21,470 nucleotides of DNA from Anaerolineales bacterium (GTDB lineage: Bacteria; Chloroflexota; Anaerolineae; 4572-78; J111): positions 1-21,470 of the forward strand of contig JACKAT010000075.1 of NCBI GenBank assembly GCA_020634935.1. The letters run 5' to 3'. The notes beneath the pieces were generated by a model. The model searched no databases, was not told the origin of the DNA, and worked only from the letters and a program-made list of their open reading frames with translations. The position numbers and the translations under genes were made by a program. Below, one piece after another: positions 8,544 through 15,700 of this stretch (position 1 is its first letter; the number at the start of each line of letters is the position of its first letter).

Positions 8544-9860
8544 TTAGCCGGTTACCACACTTTGATAACCCTCGCCCCATTGCGTTTCGATGGCGAGGTA
8601 GTGGCTCAGTTCTTTCTCGTTCCTCAACCAACTGCGGATGCCGTCGATCTGCCGGCTCAAGGCCTGATCGGTCACTCCTTGCTCAAAATCGGTGGGCCAA
8701 CCAACGGCAATCAGTTGATCTTTCGGGCACGGTTCGCCCTGATTTTCGATTAAGTAGCAGAGCAATCTCCGTTTTCGTTGCGAGAGGCCGCCCAGGCTGA
8801 TCGACTGTTCACTGTTGTGGATTGTGACGACCACTTGGGTTTGGAGTTCATCACAGCGAATATCGACCACCCCGGTCGGTTTTTCCTGAAGTTTGACAAA
8901 GGTTTCAAACACCGGCGAGAAGAATCGGGCCTGATGGTCGAGCAGTCCATAATTTTGGAGAACGTTAAGCATCGGTTTGTCGTTTGCGGTCGGGCGTCGT
9001 CCCCTGGTTAAATCGATGACAAAGTTTTGGTGGGCCGGGGTCAAATCATGCCAGATCGAGTCACACGCAGCGCGGATGCCGGCGTGCTGGACGATGTGAG
9101 CCAGGTCTGTCTGCTGATCGACATCACCGCCGGTTGTGAGCAAGGTCAAATACCGGGTTAGTAGGGCATGCCCGCCGGTTAGCTCATAAATCCACACTTT
9201 TTGCGCTTGACTGAGGGTGTCGGGTGGTTGGCCGGCCCGGTGCAGTTGCCTGTTAATCGAAAAGAAAGTATCATCACGGTTTAAGAGTGTAAACCAGCAA
9301 ATTGACCGATCCGGCCCCTTGTCAAACAGTCGTCCCAATTTAAAAAATCCATCAGGCTTAATTTCCAGATTAGCTAGAAAGATATAGCTGATGTTGAGTT
9401 TGGGCCGTACATTGCGCAGGGCAAAGAGAAAATTAAAAAAATTTTCACCCAGCGTTTGTTGCAGCGCTTGCCTGAAATTGTCGAAGATAATGACCAGGTC
9501 GGTCTCGGTCTCTAATTTCCTGACTTCCGCAATCAACCGATTCTTGAGCAGATCGGGATTGGAGTCGCCGAAGGCGTCGGCCTCGCTGCCCAGAGCGCGC
9601 AGCAGTTCGATGAAAATGCCTTGCGATCCGGTAACACCCAGATCACCGTCAGCGGTAATGATGCGTACGCTCTCCGGCAGGTTGTACTTTTCGCGGAGGC
9701 CCGGTCGATGGATCAAAAAATCAATCAGGCGACTCTTGCCACAACCGGGCATACCGATGGCTAACAATGAAGCGCTGCTCTGAATGGCTGCCACAAGGTT
9801 TAATATATCGGTTTGACAATAATCTAACGGAAAATGTTCGACGTTATACGCGTTTGACAT
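8544..9860 (-). CDS. AAA/STAND-type ATPase with a C-terminal OmpR/PhoB-type winged-helix DNA-binding domain
   Basis: A soluble protein of 438 residues. Walker A is GMPGCGKS at residues 36-43 and Walker B is DLVIIFDNF at 121-129, so it should bind ATP. Residues about 210-325 form a helical region resembling the ATPase lid and helical domains of AAA/STAND proteins. Residues about 350-436 match the Trans_reg_C fold: RKRRLLCYLIENQGEPCPKD, a recognition helix around ALSRQIDGIRSWLR, and the wing IETQWGEGYQSV. There is no receiver domain, so ATP state or a partner may replace phosphorylation as the switch. I chose ATG 9860 over ATG 9890 because a GA-rich ribosome site with GAGGG precedes it; the earlier ATG has no such site. 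A near-consensus promoter at 9920-9948 and a terminator at 8460-8490 make it a single-gene unit. I infer that it may read the phased TGG-box sites nearby. Confidence 0.8.
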   Translation of the reverse strand: MSNAYNVEHFPLDYCQTDILNLVAAIQSSASLLAIGMPGCGKSRLIDFLIHRPGLREKYNLPESVRIITADGDLGVTGSQGIFIELLRALGSEADAFGDSNPDLLKNRLIAEVRKLETETDLVIIFDNFRQALQQTLGENFFNFLFALRNVRPKLNISYIFLANLEIKPDGFFKLGRLFDKGPDRSICWFTLLNRDDTFFSINRQLHRAGQPPDTLSQAQKVWIYELTGGHALLTRYLTLLTTGGDVDQQTDLAHIVQHAGIRAACDSIWHDLTPAHQNFVIDLTRGRRPTANDKPMLNVLQNYGLLDHQARFFSPVFETFVKLQEKPTGVVDIRCDELQTQVVVTIHNSEQSISLGGLSQRKRRLLCYLIENQGEPCPKDQLIAVGWPTDFEQGVTDQALSRQIDGIRSWLRNEKELSHYLAIETQWGEGYQSVVTG

Positions 9861-9919
9861 CCGACCCTCTTCTTCCTCCGCCTGTACCATCGCCAGACGG
9901 CCTGTGAGTATTGAAGTCG

Positions 9920-9948
9920 ATTATAAAGCTCGCTTCAGAGACTGACAA
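9920..9948 (-). promoter_or_regulatory. Sigma-70-type promoter of the AAA/winged-helix gene
   Basis: Minus strand: -35 TTGTCA at 9948-9943, a 17-base spacer, and a perfect -10 TATAAT at 9925-9920. Transcription would start near 9913, leaving a leader of about 50 bases to ATG 9860. It is the best promoter in the window and carries no TGG boxes, so the regulator gene seems constitutively expressed. Confidence 0.75.
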
Positions 9949-9970
9949 ATGATGGCAATTGCTTGCCGGT

Positions 9971-10678
9971 TTATTGGCCAATTTTCTCTCGCCTCATGAC
10001 GCGAGTGGTCGCTCCGCTCCCGATACCCAATACTGTCATCATCATTGCCATCACAATACCGACCGATATGCCGGCCATAACACTCGAAATGATACCCAAA
10101 ATAATGCCGACCATCGCCGCGATGCCCCCGCCGATGACCACCCCCCCACCCACACTATCAGTTAGCCGGGCGCGGTTAAGAATCCAATTAATAGCTCCAC
10201 CAATCGTTCCCCATGTCGCCCAAAATACAGCGCCGATAACCACAGAGTCGATCAACTCACCATGGCCGCCATAAATGCCCAACACAAGCCCCAACATAAT
10301 TGGGCCGCCGGCAGCGCCGAGCAGACCGCCATAGAGCAAACGGCCGGTGAAGGTATTGAGGCTTCCGCCTAACTTGGATCGCAACCTTCGATCCAGACCA
10401 AATCGGCTACAGATCAACTCGCCCACCCCGCCTATCAGAATGCCGAGCAGAGCGCCACCGACAACACCGACCAAAGCGCCGATCAGACCGAAGATGGCCA
10501 CTGCGCCGAGATCGCCCATCTCTTGCCCATACTGGGCGCCAACCGCAGAACCACTGATGGCTCCAAATACGCCGCCGCCACTCATGACATCGATGACACC
10601 CCACTTAGTCTCCACAAATGTGTCTTGATGCCACTCGTCGGGCGAGTCAAATAGTTTTCTTAGCTCCGGTTGATCCAT
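9971..10678 (-). CDS. Glycine-rich polytopic membrane protein of unknown function
   Basis: A 235-residue protein I do not recognise. A short polar N-terminus (MDQPELRK to about residue 30) is followed by about six hydrophobic stretches, roughly at 33-56, 59-88, 110-135, 145-165, 172-198 and 201-224. They are full of GxxxG and GG patterns (glycine zippers), which favour tight helix packing or oligomers. A basic loop (about 90-107, with RFGLDRRLRSK) sits between the second and third stretches, and the C-terminus RVMRREK is basic. The ATG has a strong AAAGGAGG ribosome site nine bases or fewer upstream. It ends just before the promoter of the ATPase gene, on the same strand, so read-through is possible. 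No catalytic motif is visible. Confidence 0.75.
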   Translation of the reverse strand: MDQPELRKLFDSPDEWHQDTFVETKWGVIDVMSGGGVFGAISGSAVGAQYGQEMGDLGAVAIFGLIGALVGVVGGALLGILIGGVGELICSRFGLDRRLRSKLGGSLNTFTGRLLYGGLLGAAGGPIMLGLVLGIYGGHGELIDSVVIGAVFWATWGTIGGAINWILNRARLTDSVGGGVVIGGGIAAMVGIILGIISSVMAGISVGIVMAMMMTVLGIGSGATTRVMRREKIGQ

Positions 10679-10732
10679 CGCCAGCCTCCTTTTCTAGTCA
10701 TCGAGGCAGTTTTTCAAATCTATAATTTGATA

Positions 10733-10870
10733 GAACTTACGCAGTTGGCATGTCATTTCGAGGAGGAACGCCGAGAAATCCCTGAGAACGATGTTTGCAA
10801 GCCGACTCTATAGGGATTTCTCCGCCTGCGGCTACGAAATGACATGATTGGATGTCAAGTGCGTAACTCC
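10733..10870. repeat. Palindromic dispersed-repeat-like element with terminal inverted repeats
   Basis: Ends pair as ACTTACGCAGTTGGCAT on the left against the reverse complement of ATGTCAAGTGCGTAACT on the right. Inside, ATGTCATTTCG pairs with CGAAATGACAT, and AGAAATCCCT with AGGGATTTCT. The pattern matches a widespread class of non-coding repeats with the ATTTCG-AGAAATCCCT signature. It lies in the short spacer between the glycine-rich membrane protein and the B-box gene, with no coding content. Confidence 0.65.
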
Positions 10871-10927
10871 TAATTTGAGTTCATCCGTAAGCCGTCGTGT
10901 CGCGCTATATACGTTTGAAGCGGCCTC

Positions 10928-11542
10928 TCAGTACAAACGGGCGAAGATTATTTTTATTCCCCCAACCAGCAGAATCCCCAACCCGATCAAACTAAATATA
11001 TCTAACCAAAGCAGCGACAAGACCAGGAATGGGACCGAGGCAATCATCAGCGCCCCGGCCACGACGTATCCCAGGTAACGAGAGCGACGTCGGCGCACCG
11101 CCCAGTGAACCGCATCAGCCATGAAACCACTAACCCAGCACGTCCCCACGACCGCCAGAAAAATCGAAATGAAACCGAATTCGAAGAGCACATACCAGAA
11201 CCCCACCACGATCGCGAAGGCCAATGGGAACGCCACCAGCGCAGCGATGAGATAGTCCCAGACCAGTCCGGTGTAGAACTTATTCTCTTGCTGACGAATA
11301 CAATCCGGGCAGCGATAACCGACCGGCGTTCGCCTGGCGCATTTAATACAAATGTGCCGGTTGCAGCGGTTGCAGCGCAAGCCGGTTTGCACGGCAGCGT
11401 GGCGATAGCAAGTCAAGGGATAGGCGCTTTGGTCTGCTTCAGGGGCAGAGATAAATTGCTCCGGCTCAATCGTTGGGGGTTCAGCCAACAGCGTTTGTTG
11501 AAGGTCGCCATTACTCTGAGCAGTTCGTTCAAGCATATCCAT
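10928..11542 (-). CDS. B-box-type zinc finger protein with four transmembrane helices
   Basis: A 204-residue protein. Residues 1-40 are polar and probably unstructured. A cysteine/histidine cluster at 45-81 (C45, H48, C57, C60, H63, C65, C68, C78, C81, including TGLRCNRCNRHICIKC and PVGYRCPDC) is a bacterial B-box-like zinc-binding module. Four hydrophobic helices follow at about 96-120, 123-146, 156-177 and 180-202, with a basic RRRRSR loop after the second. In other bacteria the same finger is joined to rhomboid proteases or other membrane domains; no rhomboid GxSG/H pair is present here. It could act as a zinc-dependent adaptor at the membrane. ATG 11542 has TAGGAGAG five bases upstream. 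Copy C of the phased TGG boxes lies 111-142 bases upstream on the same strand. Confidence 0.8.
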   Translation of the reverse strand: MDMLERTAQSNGDLQQTLLAEPPTIEPEQFISAPEADQSAYPLTCYRHAAVQTGLRCNRCNRHICIKCARRTPVGYRCPDCIRQQENKFYTGLVWDYLIAALVAFPLAFAIVVGFWYVLFEFGFISIFLAVVGTCWVSGFMADAVHWAVRRRRSRYLGYVVAGALMIASVPFLVLSLLWLDIFSLIGLGILLVGGIKIIFARLY

Positions 11543-11648
11543 CAGTCTCTCCTATTATGGTTTGGGCTTAACCGTTGATAAAAGCAGTGGAACATCGACG
11601 GTTGGGTTTATGATACTAAACCATTGTTGGCAATTCTTGGCAGAATTT

Positions 11649-11686
11649 TGCCAAAATTATCCCAAATAGCTCCAATATCCTCCATA
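11649..11686 (-). promoter_or_regulatory. Helically phased TGG-box site, copy C, upstream of the B-box gene
   Basis: On the minus strand boxes begin at 11684 (TGGAG), 11674 (TGGAG), 11664 (TGGGA) and 11653 (TGGCA), with spacing 10, 10, 11. The last box is one arm of a perfect TTGGCA/TGCCAA inverted repeat (11637-11654). A further TTGGCA lies 10 bases beyond, at 11627. A TAGTAT/TATCAT-type -10 lies about three turns downstream, so this looks like an activator site just upstream of a promoter. Confidence 0.6.
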
Positions 11687-11849
11687 GTTGGGTCTACGTC
11701 GCCTCGGTGGGCATCCGCAACTAATCATCAACACATCACTGACATTTCTTGATGGGCAAATTTCAAAACTGCTACAAACTGCCCCGGTTATTTCCTTTCC
11801 AACACATTTCGTGTTGAATTCACTTTATATATTTGCCGCCAAACGCCCT
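11687..11849. other. Spacer without a recognisable gene
   Basis: An AT-rich stretch between copy C of the box site and the end of the zinc-ribbon gene. The only structure is a CAACAC-ATTTC-GTGTTG stem (about 11799-11815) without a T-run. Nothing else is supported. Confidence 0.4.
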
Positions 11850-12062
11850 CTACGGTGTAGAAATTCCTTTATTCGATCGTCGTGCCATCTCCATGATGCC
11901 TCTGGCGGCGAGTTTAGCCATTGCGTAATAATCGTGTGACGAAAGCAGCCCAGCGCCTTGCCAATGAGCCGGGTCCACACACTGACGACGAACAGAATGA
12001 GTATCGACTGTCAGATTTAAGCCACAAAAAGGGCAGCTTTGGGGTGATTGGATTAGGGACAT
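11850..12062 (-). CDS. Small zinc-ribbon-like protein (70 residues)
   Basis: A 70-residue protein. CPFCGLNL at about residues 10-17 and a later C/H pair (QCVDPAHW at about 27-34) make a possible treble-clef or zinc-ribbon site. A conserved-looking helix follows (HDYYAMAKLAARGIMEMARR). No membrane segment or signal peptide is present. A longer reading from ATG 12173 exists, but ATG 12062 has a clean AAGGAG nine bases upstream and the extra 37 residues look non-coding. Copy E of the phased TGG boxes lies 94-104 bases upstream. Between them is a CCGGC/GCCGG stem in the leader. It is divergent from the giant kinase-NTPase-WD40 gene, which has its own box site 40 bases away. The function is unknown; it might be a regulator or adaptor of its neighbours. 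Confidence 0.65.
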   Translation of the reverse strand: MSLIQSPQSCPFCGLNLTVDTHSVRRQCVDPAHWQGAGLLSSHDYYAMAKLAARGIMEMARRSNKGISTP

Positions 12063-12146
12063 AATGACTTTCTCCTTGGCTCGTAGATTGTTCTGAAGCC
12101 ATGATCTCAGAAAACGGCCGGCATTTCTCGCCGGAAAACGCCCTGA

Positions 12147-12170
12147 GGTTACTCCAAGATCCTCCAATTT
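12147..12170 (-). promoter_or_regulatory. Phased TGG-box site, copy E, upstream of the zinc-ribbon gene
   Basis: Minus-strand boxes TGGAG at 12166 and 12156, 10 bases apart, with a degenerate third position (TCAGG). The first 18 bases agree with copy C at about 15 positions. It lies 94-104 bases before ATG 12062. Confidence 0.45.
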
Positions 12171-12210
12171 CATTGGTCACCACGCTTGGAAAAATTGAAA
12201 TCCAGACCGT

Positions 12211-12258
12211 GTGGTTAAAGTTGGAGAAGATTGGAGCAATTTGGGACGGTGTTTGGGC
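12211..12258 (+). promoter_or_regulatory. Helically phased TGG-box site, copy D, leading towards the giant gene
   Basis: Boxes begin at 12212 (TGGTT), 12222 (TGGAG), 12232 (TGGAG), 12242 (TGGGA) and 12254 (TGGGC), with spacing 10, 10, 10, 12. A TACAAT -10-like hexamer follows at 12282-12287, about one helical turn closer than in copy C. It points rightwards, opposite to copy E, so 12147-12258 forms a divergent control region. Confidence 0.6.
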
Positions 12259-12705
12259 GAGATAAACCTTAATATCGCCGGTACAATGGTCTCATCGTAA
12301 GACAAAGTTTCACGTGACCATCGAGCCGATGGCGACTCAGATGGTACGAAAACGGCAGATGACTATCGAAGCCTTATCAACCTGTTGGATTCAACCCCGT
12401 TTTGTGATAAGATAACGTGAGTTAACACTTTTATTGACTTCGCTGCCACCTTCCACCTAAACACAACCCAACCTTGTGTCGCCGATTAAGACGCTCTACC
12501 CTAGCGTCGTGTTTGTTGGCCCGACGTACCCTATTTGTTTTCTTAACCTTCATTAGCCTGGTGCTCGTTGGCCCGACGTAACGCGTTTCGTTGCTTAATC
12601 TTAATCTTTATGATTTCCGAGCCGTCGTCGGTGCTAGCGCTGGTTTGAAAAATAGCTTCAAACTTTCAATAAGAGATAGCCCGATCGCTCAAAGAGGAGG
12701 TACCG
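12259..12705 (+). other. Long untranslated leader or promoter region of the giant gene
   Basis: About 450 bases separate the box site from ATG 12706. A second possible promoter is TTGGAT (12385-12390) and TAAGAT (12408-12413), spaced 17. A 28-codon ORF at 12329-12415 lacks a good ribosome site and is not called. Two 52-base tandem units lie at 12502-12605. The stretch ends in a strong AGAGGAGG ribosome site. Confidence 0.4.
12502..12605 (+). repeat. Two imperfect 52-base tandem units in the leader of the giant gene
   Basis: Unit 1 is at 12502-12553 and unit 2 at 12554-12605. Both start TAGC, share the perfect 14-mer GTTGGCCCGACGTA (12515-12528 and 12567-12580) and end in a CTTAA-CTTAA-like pattern. 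In unit 1, CGTCG can pair with CGACG around the core. This could be a protein-binding site, an RNA element or a relic. Confidence 0.55.
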
Positions 12706-15700
12706 ATGATATCGAAACCGGTGCAGTTTGAACACAACCCATTTAACCCGCCGCAACTGGTCTACGGCGACGCAGTGAAGCCGCTGTCGCCTGAAGCCGA
12801 GGCGCTCTTGCAGCGAGTCTTCAGCGACTATGAGCAAGTAGACATCCCGCAGGAACTGGGCGGCGGTTTCACCCAGAGCCGGGTGCTGGTCGCCCAGCCC
12901 GTTCGCCGTGACGGGGGAGCCGACCTGCCGCTGGTGCTCAAGGTGGGTCCAACCTGGCTAATCGAGCAGGAGCAGGCCGGCTACACCCGCTACATCCGCG
13001 ACAAGCTGGCCGGCCGGATCGAGCTGATCACGGTCGAGTTGAGCGATACCTGGGGCGTGCTGGGCTACCGGCTGGCCGGAGACGGTCACTTCAAGCACGA
13101 GAGCTTGGACCGCTACTGCCGCCAGACCGAGAGCGCCGTTCTGGCCGAGATGTTGACCGGCCGACTGTTCAAGCGGCTGGGCACCCTATGGCAGAATGCC
13201 GATGTCCGGCCGGAAGCGTACTCGGCGACCAAGTACGATCTGCTGCTGCCGGTTCAGTTGGTAGTTGAGCCACAGGCTCTTCCGTGTGCCGCGCCGGTGT
13301 TCGAACTCACCCCGGAGCAGCTCACGCCCGAACATCTGCAGGCCGGCGATGCGGTCAGGCTGGCCAGCTTCGTCATCACCGAAGTCGATCCTGAGGCCCA
13401 AGAGGTCACGCTCGATTTGCCGGCCAAGACAGATGGTCCAAGCCGTTCCCATCGTTTACGGCTACAGCCTGTGGATGCGGTAGAGCGCTACCGCGTTGGT
13501 GAGCCAATGCCTTTGGTTGAAGGGCGAGTGGTCCAGACCCGGCGCGGGCGGCTGCAAGCCGAGATCGACCGTATCCTGGACCCATCGACCGAGTTGGAGC
13601 TAACCGCCGACCGGCTCCGGCTGGCTGACGGCGGCATCTTACCCAACCCTCTAGCGCACCTATCGGCCCTACTGAGCGACTGGCCGGCGGTCAAACTGGC
13701 CTACCAGCATGGCGACTTGAACCTGGAAAACGTGCTGGTCGATCCGGCCACGCGGGATGTAACCCTAATCGACTTTGCCAACGCCGGCTTGGAGCACGTG
13801 CTGCACGATTTGCTCCATCTGGAGATGAGCGTGGTCACCAGCCTGCTGGCTGAAGCCCTGGTCGAGGTCGGCGAGACGCCGGAATTAATCGGCCCGGTCT
13901 TCTACGACCGGCTGCGCCGGGCCACCGTCGATGACCCGGCGCTCTACACCCCCCCCCGCCTCCTCCAGCCCGCGTTGAAAAAGGTTTACACCATCCTGGC
14001 CGCCATCCGGCAGATCGCTCAGGCTTATCTAACCAACCCCAATGACTGGGACGAATACTACCGCGGCCTGGCCTTGTATCTCGTCGGCGCTTTGAAGTTC
14101 AAGGACCTGGATCAGGTTCCGGCTGCGCCTTATCCCAAGCAACTGGCTCTCGTAGGCGCGGCCCAGGCGGTCGCTTTGTGGCAGCAGCCTGAGGTCCGAC
14201 CGGTCCCGACGGTTGACCTATCACCCGTCACTGCCGAACTACAAATGGCCCTCGCCGGCACTGGCTTCGATCTGAGCCGGGAGACACTCCTCCTGCCTGA
14301 TGAAACGAGCCTGCTCAATCCCATAACTCAACTGCCTGACTTGCTCGAGTCGTGGATCGGAACACGCTGGGACCGGGTTCACGGCCGGTTCGATCTGGCG
14401 ACGCTAGTGAGTGAGTTGGAAAGCGACGCTAACGCGCTCATCGAAGCCGAGGTTGGACCGGACGAGCGGCTGCACCACCTGCTGCGGTTGGAAACCGGCG
14501 TGGTCGTGGGCTTGCTGCCCCCCGCCCTAATCGAGGCTGACCAACCGCCGGAGACGATCCGCTTCCTCATCTACGAGCGGCTGCACCGGGCTGTGATGGG
14601 TGACCCGGCACAATTCGCCCTGCCCAGGGCCATCCACCCCGCCTTGGCCCAACCGTATGCCTTATTGGCCGCCATCCGCCGGCAAACCGCTCGGTTCCTG
14701 ACGAGTGAGGCCGCTTGGGCGGAGTATTATCGAGGGTTGGTATTTTATTTGTTGGGCGTGCTCAGGCTTGTAGACTCAGACGACCCCCCCTCAATCCCCC
14801 CCAAAGGGGGGGAAGAAAAGCTCCCTCTCCCAGAGGGAGAGGGATGGGGTGAGGGCCAGCCCCACCTCACCTTCCTCACCGCCGCCATCGCCACCGACCT
14901 CTGGCACAACGCCACCCCCCGCCCCCACCCCCCGACCCCCTACCTGGGCCTGCACGCCTTCCAGGAAGCCGACGCCCCCTTCTTCTTTGGCCGAGACGCC
15001 TTCGTCGACCAACTGGTCGCAACCATTCCTCACCGTCCCCTGCTGGCCGTAACCGGCGCATCCGGCAGCGGCAAATCATCGGTTGTGCTGGCCGGGCTGC
15101 TGCCCCGCCTGCGTCAGGCCGGTGACTGGCTGCCCGTCACCGTTCGGCCCGGCAGCGCCCCCTTCGAGGAGCTGGCCCAAGCTCTCGTCCCCCTCATCGA
15201 GCGCCGCTTTAGTGACGACCTAGTCCACACCTGGGCTGAGACTCTTCGCCAAGGCCAACAAACCCTGGCCGACCTGCTCAACCAACGGCTGCTTTCAACC
15301 CCCAAACTTCAACACCTCCTCCTCATCATCGACCAATTCGAAGAACTCTACACCCTCTGCCCCGACCCCGACACGCGTACTCGCTTCATCGATACCCTGC
15401 TTGTCAGTGGCCAGGGGCCGGGAATTAGGAACCAGGGGGTAGATGCGGACGACCAACACAGCCCAACCTCCCAACCTCCTAATCTCCAATCATCAATCAC
15501 AATTATCCTAACCTTACGGGCCGATTTTATAGGTAAGGCATTAACCCACCGCCCCCTGGCCGACGCGCTGCGGGGCAACATCGAACTCCTGAGCGCTATG
15601 AACCGCACCGAACTGGCCCAGGCCATCGAATACCCGGCCGAGAAGTTGGGCATCTCCTTCGAAGCCGGCCTGGTCGAGCGCATCCTCGACGATGTGGGCG

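Noticed and set aside
11799..11815. CAACAC/GTGTTG hairpin as a terminator for the zinc-ribbon gene
   Set aside because: The stem is only six pairs and no T-run follows on either strand.
12063..12173. N-terminal extension of the zinc-ribbon protein to ATG 12173
   Set aside because: It overlaps the box site E, has no ribosome site and looks non-coding, whereas ATG 12062 has AAGGAG.
12329..12415. 28-codon ORF in the leader of the giant gene
   Set aside because: It has no clear ribosome site and no recognisable features; it could be chance.
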